From NCBI RefSeq assembly GCF_011008565.1, contig NZ_JAAIWK010000007.1, positions 51,961 through 115,960 of the forward strand: 64,000 nt of DNA. The letters run 5' to 3'. Made by a program: the position numbers and the translations under genes. This DNA comes from Heyndrickxia ginsengihumi. Its GTDB lineage: Bacteria > Bacillota > Bacilli > Bacillales > Bacillaceae_C. Below the pieces are notes generated by a model, which saw nothing but the letters and a program-made list of their open reading frames with translations, made no database searches and was not told the origin of the DNA. Positions 57,996-64,000 of the stretch are shown one piece after another (positions within the stretch are counted from its first letter, which is position 1; each line of letters begins with the position of its first letter).

Positions 57996-58241
57996 ATGAG
58001 ACTTAGTGAGTTGAGCGGAAAAGAAATGGTTGATTTTAAGAAGGCTGAACGCTTAGGTATTTTAGGGCAAACAGATTTAGAAATAAACGAAGTGACTGGG
58101 CAAGTTGAGACGCTTATCATTCCATCAGGAAAATGGACAAAAAAACACCGTAATGAAATTCGCGTACCTTGGAATCGCATTCGAACAGTTGGAACAGATA
58201 TGATTATTTTAGAAGTACCAGAAAATCAATATAGTTATTAA
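57996..58241 (+). CDS. ymxH: YlmC/YmxH family sporulation protein
   Basis: This 81-residue protein belongs to the YlmC/YmxH family with a PRC-barrel fold. It contains MRLSELSGKEMVDFKKAERL and LIIPSGKWTKKHRNEIRVPW. The gene lies between the M16 protease gene and dpaA as in B. subtilis. AGAGGGGAG precedes the ATG. Function is not established. Confidence 0.9.
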   Translation: MRLSELSGKEMVDFKKAERLGILGQTDLEINEVTGQVETLIIPSGKWTKKHRNEIRVPWNRIRTVGTDMIILEVPENQYSY

Positions 58242-58274
58242 AAATACCGAGATTTTCGGCATTTGGTTGTCGAG

Positions 58275-58312
58275 AAAAGGGTTCAGAATGGTTTCATTCT
58301 GAACCTTTTTTT
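58275..58312 (+). terminator. Rho-independent terminator after ymxH
   Basis: GGTTCAGAATG pairs with CATTCTGAACC over a GTTT loop, followed by seven T. It separates ymxH from the sporulation dpaAB operon. Confidence 0.95.
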
Positions 58313-58412
58313 ATTGTTTAAAGTTCATTTACGCCTAAATGAACTGTTTGACACCGTAAAAATAGGAATCATTAAACAGGCTAATTAACATGCAGCTTGT
58401 GATTTTATTACT

Positions 58413-58511
58413 AGTGGATTCGAGTGGGGGTGCGAAAACCCTGCGGGAGAAGTGCCGCGAAGGTCATACACCTGCGGAAAGCCGGCAGCCTAGATAGAAA
58501 ATCGACATCTA
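58413..58511. repeat. Degenerate Bacillus-type intergenic repeat, copy 1
   Basis: This GC-richer block contains TGCGAAAACCCTGCGGGAGA and CACCTGCGGAAAGCCGGC, and ends in AGAAAATCGAC. It resembles the intergenic repeat common in Bacillus relatives built around CTCCTGCGGGA ... GCGGAAAGC. A related but more diverged copy is at 63832-63920. It lies between the ymxH terminator and the dpaA promoter. Confidence 0.6.
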
Positions 58512-58582
58512 AATTAAAAAACTAAAAACTTTCAATTATTATTTGTTAACAGTTGAAACGGTTACCTTTGTACTTTTGTTTC

Positions 58583-58609
58583 ACGCTTTTTTGATTTCAA
58601 CATACGATA
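58583..58609 (+). promoter_or_regulatory. SigK-type promoter for dpaA-dpaB
   Basis: AC at 58583-58584, a 16-base spacer and CATACGATA at 58601-58609 exactly fit the established SigK consensus AC-N16/17-CATANNNTA. It is 50 bases upstream of dpaA, whose B. subtilis homologue spoVFA is transcribed by SigK in the mother cell. Confidence 0.8.
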
Positions 58610-58658
58610 TGGGGAAAAGACCATAACATCATTCAAAATTAAGAAGGTGAAAACATTG

Positions 58659-59552
58659 ATGTTAACCGGATTGCAGATTGCCATTATTGGTGGTGACGCA
58701 CGTCAATTAGAAGTAATCCGCAAATTAGCAGACTTAGACGCAAAAATTTCTTTAATTGGATTTGAGCAACTAGACTTTGCTTATTCTGGCGTTGTTAAAG
58801 AAAAATTTAAAGACGTCAACTTTGCTGAAATGGATTGTGTAATTCTTCCAATAACAGGTACAAATAGTGAAGGAAAAGTTGAATTGATCTTTTCTAATGA
58901 AGAAGTCATTTTGACAGAAGATGTTCTTTCAGAAACACCAGACTATTTTACAATTTATTCAGGGATTAGCAATTCCTATTTAGACACATTAGCTAAAAAA
59001 ATGAATAAACGTTTAGTGAAACTATTTGAAAGAGATGATGTCGCAATCTATAATTCGATTCCAACTGTTGAAGGAACGATTATGATGGCGATTCAACACA
59101 CAGAGTTCACAATACATGGCTCAACTGTAATGGTTTTAGGATTAGGAAGAGTAGGTATGAGCCTTGCAAGAGTGTTTGACCATTTAGGCGCAAACGTAAA
59201 GGTTGGTGCACGTAAAAGCGAACATTTAGCTAGAATAACAGAAATGGGACTAACCCCTTTTCATCTTGATCAAATTGATCAAGAGGTAAAAGATATTGAT
59301 ATTTGTATAAATACAATTCCACATTTAATTGTAAATGCATCCGTTATTCAAAAGATGCCGACCCACACCCTTATTCTTGATATAGCTTCAAAGCCTGGAG
59401 GAACAGATTTTCGCTATGCAGAAAAGCGAGGAATAAAGGCTTTGCTTGCACCAAGCTTACCTGGTATTGTTGCGCCAAAATCTGCAGGAAAGATTCTTGG
59501 CAATGTGCTTGCCCAACTAATTGAAGAAGATGTATTAAAAAGAAAGGAGTAA
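58659..59552 (+). CDS. dpaA: Dipicolinate synthase subunit A
   Basis: DpaA with DpaB makes dipicolinic acid from dihydrodipicolinate in the mother cell. The 297-residue protein has two Rossmann-type segments, an N-terminal IAIIGGDARQLEVIRKL and a central VLGLGRVGMSLARVFDHLGA, then the LLAPSLPGIVAPKSAGKIL end. ATG 58659 aligns with the B. subtilis start (MLTGL); GTG 58647 lies in the AAGAAGGTG ribosome site. Confidence 0.95.
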   Translation: MLTGLQIAIIGGDARQLEVIRKLADLDAKISLIGFEQLDFAYSGVVKEKFKDVNFAEMDCVILPITGTNSEGKVELIFSNEEVILTEDVLSETPDYFTIYSGISNSYLDTLAKKMNKRLVKLFERDDVAIYNSIPTVEGTIMMAIQHTEFTIHGSTVMVLGLGRVGMSLARVFDHLGANVKVGARKSEHLARITEMGLTPFHLDQIDQEVKDIDICINTIPHLIVNASVIQKMPTHTLILDIASKPGGTDFRYAEKRGIKALLAPSLPGIVAPKSAGKILGNVLAQLIEEDVLKRKE

Positions 59553-59560
59553 TGTACTTT

Positions 59561-60154
59561 ATGGATATTAATGGCAAGAGAATAGGTTTTGGGTTAACAG
59601 GTTCTCACTGTACGTATGCTGCGGTATTTCCACAGATTGAAGCATTGGTTTCTGCTGGAGCTGACGTTATTCCAGTTGTGACTCACACAGTAAAAACGAC
59701 TGATACGAGGTTTGGTAAGGGTGAAGAATGGGTTGCAAAAATTGAAAGTATAACTGGCCATAAAGCGATCGATTCTATTGTCGATGCAGAGCCACTCGGT
59801 CCAACATTGCCACTTGATTGTATGGTCATTGCGCCAATAACAGGATTTACAATGAGTAAGCTTGCGAATGCTTTAACAGATTCACCTGTATTGATGGCTG
59901 CCAAAGCAACATTGCGAAATTTAAAACCAGTTGTACTTGGCATATCGACAAATGATGCGCTTGGTTTAAACGGTGTAAATTTAATGAGACTTATGGCAAC
60001 AAAAAATATCTATTTTATCCCATATGGTCAAGACGATCCGGAAAAGAAACCGAATTCCATGGTTGCAAGAATGCCTGCTTTGTTAGATACAGTCTCTTTA
60101 GCGTTAGAAGGAAAACAAATTCAACCTGTTATTATAGAACGGTTCCGTGATTAA
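59561..60154 (+). CDS. dpaB: Dipicolinate synthase subunit B
   Basis: DpaB is the flavoprotein-like subunit of dipicolinate synthase. The 197-residue protein has GFGLTGSHCTYAAVFPQIE and LDCMVIAPITGFTMSKLANA, typical of the SpoVFB/flavoprotein family. The ATG at 59561 is chosen from AAAGGAG spacing and family N-terminus; ATG 59552 is also in frame. It is directly downstream of dpaA. Confidence 0.95.
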   Translation: MDINGKRIGFGLTGSHCTYAAVFPQIEALVSAGADVIPVVTHTVKTTDTRFGKGEEWVAKIESITGHKAIDSIVDAEPLGPTLPLDCMVIAPITGFTMSKLANALTDSPVLMAAKATLRNLKPVVLGISTNDALGLNGVNLMRLMATKNIYFIPYGQDDPEKKPNSMVARMPALLDTVSLALEGKQIQPVIIERFRD

Positions 60155-60155
60155 T

Positions 60156-60183
60156 AACTCGCTATAAAAGCGAGTTTTATTCA
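60156..60183 (+). terminator. Terminator after dpaB
   Basis: AACTCGCT pairs with AGCGAGTT over an ATAAA loop, followed by a short TTATTC run. It marks the end of the SigK unit ahead of asd. Confidence 0.8.
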
Positions 60184-60318
60184 ATGTTCTTTTCAATTCG
60201 TATGCCATTTTAAAGATTATCTATAATATAGTGAAAAATTATACGGCAACAATAGTAGAATGTGATAAAATAAATGTTATATTATATATTTTTCTTGAAA
60301 CTGGAAGGGGAATTTTTA

Positions 60319-61365
60319 ATGGCAAATACAGCAGGTTATCATGTTGCAGTAGTTGGTGCTACTGGAGCAGTTGGAAAGCAGATGATTCAAACTTTAGAGA
60401 GAAGAAATTTTCCCATCGGAAAATTGACACTTTTATCATCTTCACGTTCTGCTGGAACGAAGGTTCAATTTAAGGGAGAAGAAATTACTGTCCAAGAAGC
60501 TACTCCAGAAAGCTTTGAAGGTGTTCAAATTGCACTTTTTAGTGCTGGCGGAAGTGTTTCGAAAAAATTTGCACCAGAAGCTGTTAAACGAGGAGCAATT
60601 GTAATAGATAATACAAGTGCCTTCCGTATGGATAAAGATGTGCCGTTAGTTGTACCTGAGGTAAATGAAGAAGATATTAAGCAGCATAATGGAATCATCG
60701 CCAATCCAAACTGTTCAACTATTCAAATGGTCGTAGCACTTGAACCAATTCGTCAATTATACGGTTTAAGTCGAATTGTTGTTTCAACTTACCAAGCTGT
60801 TTCGGGATCTGGAGCTGCTGCTGTTCAAGAATTAAATGAACAAACGCAAGCATTATTGAACGGTGATACTTATGAAGCCAAGATTTTACCTGTAAAAGGT
60901 GATAAAAAACATTATCAAATTGCTTTTAATGCGATTCCACAAATAGACGTTTTCACAGAAAATGGTTTTACTTATGAAGAGATGAAAATGATCAACGAAA
61001 CTAAAAAGATTATGCACATGCCTGAGTTAAAAGTTTCAGCAACATGTGTCCGCATTCCTGTTGCTGTTGGACACTCTGAGTCTGTGTATTTTGAGGTTGA
61101 AAAGGATGGAGTTAGTGCTGAGGACATCCAAAAAATCTTAACAAATGCACCGGGAGTAGTTGTTGAAGATAAACCTGAAGAGCAGCAATATCCAATGGCT
61201 GTAAATGCAGTTGGTGAATTGGATACTTTCGTTGGAAGAATTCGTAAAGACTTAGACGATGATAAAGGTTTCCATATGTGGGTTGTTTCTGATAACTTAT
61301 TAAAAGGTGCAGCATGGAACTCAGTACAGATCGCAGAAAGTTTAATTAAATTAGACTTAATCTAA
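60319..61365 (+). CDS. asd: Aspartate-semialdehyde dehydrogenase
   Basis: Asd reduces aspartyl phosphate to aspartate semialdehyde in the lysine/threonine/methionine pathway. The 348-residue protein has the NADP motif [12 protein letters not shown] (residues 11-22), the catalytic Cys132 in NPNCSTIQM and the [12 protein letters not shown] region. ATG 60319 follows GGAAGGGG; the frame stays open upstream but that part is not conserved. It heads the asd-dapG-dapA set. Confidence 0.96.
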   Translation: MANTAGYHVAVVGATGAVGKQMIQTLERRNFPIGKLTLLSSSRSAGTKVQFKGEEITVQEATPESFEGVQIALFSAGGSVSKKFAPEAVKRGAIVIDNTSAFRMDKDVPLVVPEVNEEDIKQHNGIIANPNCSTIQMVVALEPIRQLYGLSRIVVSTYQAVSGSGAAAVQELNEQTQALLNGDTYEAKILPVKGDKKHYQIAFNAIPQIDVFTENGFTYEEMKMINETKKIMHMPELKVSATCVRIPVAVGHSESVYFEVEKDGVSAEDIQKILTNAPGVVVEDKPEEQQYPMAVNAVGELDTFVGRIRKDLDDDKGFHMWVVSDNLLKGAAWNSVQIAESLIKLDLI

Positions 61366-61563
61366 TTGGTATAAAAATAACGTTAACCTTTTTTATGTTT
61401 TATTATAAGATAAGATAGAAATGGATATTCTATTCCGAATATCGTCTGAAATTTTTTAGAATCAATCAATGATACGATTTGATGAGTATAAATGTTAACG
61501 ACCTAACTCAACATATGCCGGAGTAGGATATTTTGAAATAGAAAGTTTTTTAGAGGTGTTCAT

Positions 61564-62805
61564 ATGAAGCTAATTGTTCAAAAATTTGGCGGTACATCCG
61601 TTCGCGATCATGAATCAAGAATGCATGCACTTGGTCATGTTGAAAAGGCGTTAAAAGACGGATATAAAGTTGTAGTAGTCGTATCAGCAATGGGTAGGAA
61701 AGGTGAGCCATATGCAACAGACACACTTCTATCATTGATTGGTGCTTCCAATACACTTTTAAGCAAAAGGGAACAAGACTTACTATTATCAACGGGTGAA
61801 ATTATTTCCAGTCTTGTTTTTTCAAATCTTTTAAATGAGCATGATATCAAATCATGTGCTCTAACAGGTGCACAGGCAGGATTCCGAACTAATTCAGAAT
61901 TTACAAATGCTAAAATTATTGATATGAAATGTGACCGGATATTAAAAGAATTAAAAACACATGACGTTGCCGTTGTTGCTGGATTCCAAGGCTGTGATCA
62001 ACATGGTGATATTACAACATTAGGAAGAGGCGGAAGCGATACTTCAGCAGCAGCGTTAGGGGCGAGTTTACAAGCAGAGTGGATTGACATTTTCACAGAT
62101 GTGGAAGGTATTATGACCGCTGATCCTCGAATCGTTGAAAATGCTAGAAAATTACCTATTGTGACCTATAATGAAGTATGTAATATGGCCTACCAAGGAG
62201 CTAAAGTAATTCATCCGCGTGCTGTTGAAATTGCCATGCAGTCAAAGGTTCCAATTCGGATACGTTCAACATATTCAGATGATGTTGGTACGATTGTAAC
62301 ATCGCTAAATCGCCAAAAATTAGGTACAGATATTGAAGAACGGACGGTTACAGGAATTGCTAGTGTTTCTAATATCGCACAAATTAACGTGACTGCTAAA
62401 GATGGTCAGTATGATTTACAATCTGAAGTGTTTAAGGCGATGGCCTCTGAACATATTAGTGTTGATTTTATAAATATTTCTCCTACAAATGTAGTGTATA
62501 CTGTTTCAGAAAATGTCGTGGATCGCGCAAGTTCGATTTTGAAAAATCTTGGTTACACTCCATCCATTGAAAGAGAGTGTGCGAAAGTTTCGGTTGTTGG
62601 TGCGGGAATTGCTGGAGTTCCTGGTGTAACATACAAGATTGTTTCTGCTTTATCAGAAAAAGGAATACGCATTTTACAATCGGCTGACAGCCATACAACG
62701 ATTTGGGTACTAGTAAAAGAAGAGGATCTTGTTAATGCAGTAAATGCATTGCATGATGCCTTCAATTTAGAAAAAGAGATTTACAATATACAAAGAAAAT
62801 TTTAA
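61564..62805 (+). CDS. dapG: Aspartokinase I (DapG)
   Basis: DapG phosphorylates aspartate. The 413-residue monofunctional enzyme has the N-terminal KFGGTSVRDHESR, the FTDVEGIMTADPR nucleotide-binding segment and two C-terminal ACT domains (GIASVSNIAQINVTAKDG and VSVVGAGIAGVPGV). In B. subtilis this isozyme is inhibited by diaminopimelate and lies in the same asd-dapG-dapA order. The 198-base gap before it holds no lysine riboswitch-like structure that I could see. Confidence 0.94.
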   Translation: MKLIVQKFGGTSVRDHESRMHALGHVEKALKDGYKVVVVVSAMGRKGEPYATDTLLSLIGASNTLLSKREQDLLLSTGEIISSLVFSNLLNEHDIKSCALTGAQAGFRTNSEFTNAKIIDMKCDRILKELKTHDVAVVAGFQGCDQHGDITTLGRGGSDTSAAALGASLQAEWIDIFTDVEGIMTADPRIVENARKLPIVTYNEVCNMAYQGAKVIHPRAVEIAMQSKVPIRIRSTYSDDVGTIVTSLNRQKLGTDIEERTVTGIASVSNIAQINVTAKDGQYDLQSEVFKAMASEHISVDFINISPTNVVYTVSENVVDRASSILKNLGYTPSIERECAKVSVVGAGIAGVPGVTYKIVSALSEKGIRILQSADSHTTIWVLVKEEDLVNAVNALHDAFNLEKEIYNIQRKF

Positions 62806-62870
62806 ATGCGTTAAATAATCTTGAGTAGTTACTATTCTTTATTGAATGGTCAGGATGAAGGAGTGGAAAC

Positions 62871-63743
62871 ATGAGTCGTTTCGGGAGAGTTTCTACCGCA
62901 ATGGTGACACCTTTTGATCTTAAAGGGAATGTTGATTTACAAAAAACAACGAGATTAGTTGAATATTTAATTGAAAATGGAACGGATTCTCTTGTAGTAG
63001 GAGGTACTACTGGAGAATCTCCCACTTTATCAACAGAAGAAAAAGTGGCACTCTTTAAACATGTTGTGAAAGTGGTAAATGGACGAGTTCCAGTTGTTGC
63101 TGGTACAGGAAGTAATAATACGTATGCTTCGATTGAATTAACAAAAAAAGCTGAGGCTGTTGGTGTAGATGCAGCAATGGTTGTGGCACCATATTATAAT
63201 AAACCAAATCAGGCTGGAATATATCAACATTTTAAGACGATCGCTGAGGCAACAGAACTGCCAATCTTAATGTATAACATTCCAGGACGCTCAGTTATTA
63301 ACATAGAACCAAAGACAATAATAGAGCTATCACAAATTCCTAACATTGTTGCAATAAAAGAAGCTAGTGGAAACTTAGATGCGATGGCAGAAATTATTGC
63401 AAATACAGCTGATGATTTTGAATTATATAGTGGGGATGACGGTTTAACATTACCAGTTTTATCAGTTGGAGGAGAAGGTGTCATTTCTGTTGCTTCTCAT
63501 ATAATTGGCCGAGAATTACAAGAAATGGTTCAAGCTTTTTTAGCAGGGGAAGTAAGGAAGGCTGCAAAGCTACATCAAACATATTTGCCAATTATGCGCG
63601 GATTATTTGCAGCACCAAATCCTGTTCCTGTAAAAACTGCTTTACAGTTAAAAGGGATGGACGTTGGCAGTGTTCGATTACCGCTTGTACCTTTAACAAA
63701 TGATGAAAGATCAACTTTACTTCAGTTGATTAATCAGCAGTAA
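62871..63743 (+). CDS. dapA: 4-hydroxy-tetrahydrodipicolinate synthase
   Basis: DapA condenses aspartate semialdehyde with pyruvate, the first step of the DAP/lysine branch; its dehydrated product is the substrate of DpaAB. The 290-residue (beta/alpha)8 enzyme shows GGTTGESPTLS (residues 44-54), Tyr135 in YNIPGRS and the Schiff-base Lys163 in AIKEASGN. GAAGGAGTG precedes the ATG. It ends the asd-dapG-dapA unit. Confidence 0.97.
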   Translation: MSRFGRVSTAMVTPFDLKGNVDLQKTTRLVEYLIENGTDSLVVGGTTGESPTLSTEEKVALFKHVVKVVNGRVPVVAGTGSNNTYASIELTKKAEAVGVDAAMVVAPYYNKPNQAGIYQHFKTIAEATELPILMYNIPGRSVINIEPKTIIELSQIPNIVAIKEASGNLDAMAEIIANTADDFELYSGDDGLTLPVLSVGGEGVISVASHIIGRELQEMVQAFLAGEVRKAAKLHQTYLPIMRGLFAAPNPVPVKTALQLKGMDVGSVRLPLVPLTNDERSTLLQLINQQ

Positions 63744-63748
63744 CGTAT

Positions 63749-63793
63749 AAAGCAACCCTCTTGATCAACAATTCGAGAAGGGTTGCTTTTTTT
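63749..63793 (+). terminator. Rho-independent terminator after dapA
   Basis: AAAGCAACCCT pairs with AGGGTTGCTTT around a 19-base loop region and is followed by T. Confidence 0.9.
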
Positions 63794-63831
63794 ATAAAGG
63801 ATTTTTTATTTACTTAAATGATTCGCTAAGA

Positions 63832-63920
63832 AGATTGGAGCCGAAAGATGCGAGACTCCTGCGGGATGAGCGGAATAGATGAGCTCCCATAGACGTGCAA
63901 CGAGGGCACTGAAAAAGTCC
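63832..63920. repeat. Degenerate Bacillus-type intergenic repeat, copy 2
   Basis: The segment contains GATGCGAGACTCCTGCGGGA and GAGCGGAATAGATGAG, the left half of the common Bacillus intergenic repeat, and then CGAGGGCACTGAAAAAGTCC. It lies between the dapA terminator and another terminator-like hairpin. Confidence 0.6.
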
Positions 63921-63931
63921 ATTAAATTATT

Positions 63932-63976
63932 AGACGGTTAAAGGTTGAATAAATTAAACCTTTAACTGTCTTTTTA
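63932..63976 (+). terminator. Second terminator-like hairpin at the window end
   Basis: A 15-bp stem (63932-63946 with 63957-63971, one G-U pair) with a ten-base loop is followed by TTTTT. No gene lies between it and the dapA terminator, so it may belong to the repeat, act as back-up for dapA, or stop transcription from outside. Confidence 0.75.
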
Positions 63977-64000
63977 GCTTATAATAATGATATTAATTCA

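Noticed and set aside
61366..61563. Lysine riboswitch before dapG
   Set aside because: At 198 bases it could hold one, but I see none of the conserved lysine-box segments or a terminator stem.

Overview
The window is a low-GC, gene-dense, entirely plus-strand stretch of a spore-forming, motile member of the Firmicutes (Bacillales). Gene order follows the Bacillus subtilis codV-codY / fla-che / rpsB-tsf / polC / nusA-infB / pnp / spoVF-asd-dapG-dapA region almost gene for gene. Sporulation is indicated by both dipicolinate synthase subunits and the YlxY-type deacetylase. AT richness and some protein details resemble the Planococcaceae/Caryophanaceae (Lysinibacillus or Rummeliibacillus-like) more than B. 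subtilis itself; that placement is an inference.

Region by region. 1-3406: the 3' end of xerC, hslV, hslU and codY, closed by a strong terminator. 3606-31032: a roughly 27-kb fla/che operon behind a good SigA-type promoter. It encodes basal body and rod (flgB, flgC, fliE, fliF), switch (fliG, fliM, fliY), type III export (fliH, fliI, fliJ, fliO-R, flhB, flhA), hook (fliK, flgD, flgE/G), placement GTPases (flhF, flhG), chemotaxis (cheY, cheB, cheA, cheW, cheC, cheD), sigD and a swrB-like gene. 31036-34410: rpsB, tsf, pyrH, frr. 34639-38762: uppS, cdsA, dxr, rseP. 38900-45093: proS and polC. 45276-52910: the rimP-nusA-ylxR-ylxQ-infB-ylxP-rbfA cluster, then truB, ribF and rpsO. 53271-58312: pnp, ylxY, an M16 protease gene and ymxH. 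58583-60183: a SigK-type promoter and dpaA-dpaB. 60319-63793: asd, dapG and dapA, whose product dihydrodipicolinate is the substrate of DpaAB.

The genes form linked programmes: CodY (GTP/branched-chain amino acid sensor) next to the motility operon it is known to control in B. subtilis; a complete flagellar export and chemotaxis set ending in its own late sigma factor; translation and RNA-turnover genes; membrane lipid/isoprenoid genes; and a lysine/DAP branch feeding spore dipicolinate.

This is mostly a conserved housekeeping region and I see no wholly new multi-gene system. The points most worth a second look are: a 128-bp nested inverted-repeat element before the M16 protease gene (structured RNA or MITE); a perfect hairpin between the Shine-Dalgarno sequence and the TTG start of flbD/swrD; a CheB without its receiver domain in an operon that keeps CheC and CheD; a CodY-like box at the inferred codY transcription start; hairpins in the uppS leader; and two degenerate Bacillus-type repeats. 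I saw no tRNA, rRNA, CRISPR array, prophage or complete insertion sequence.
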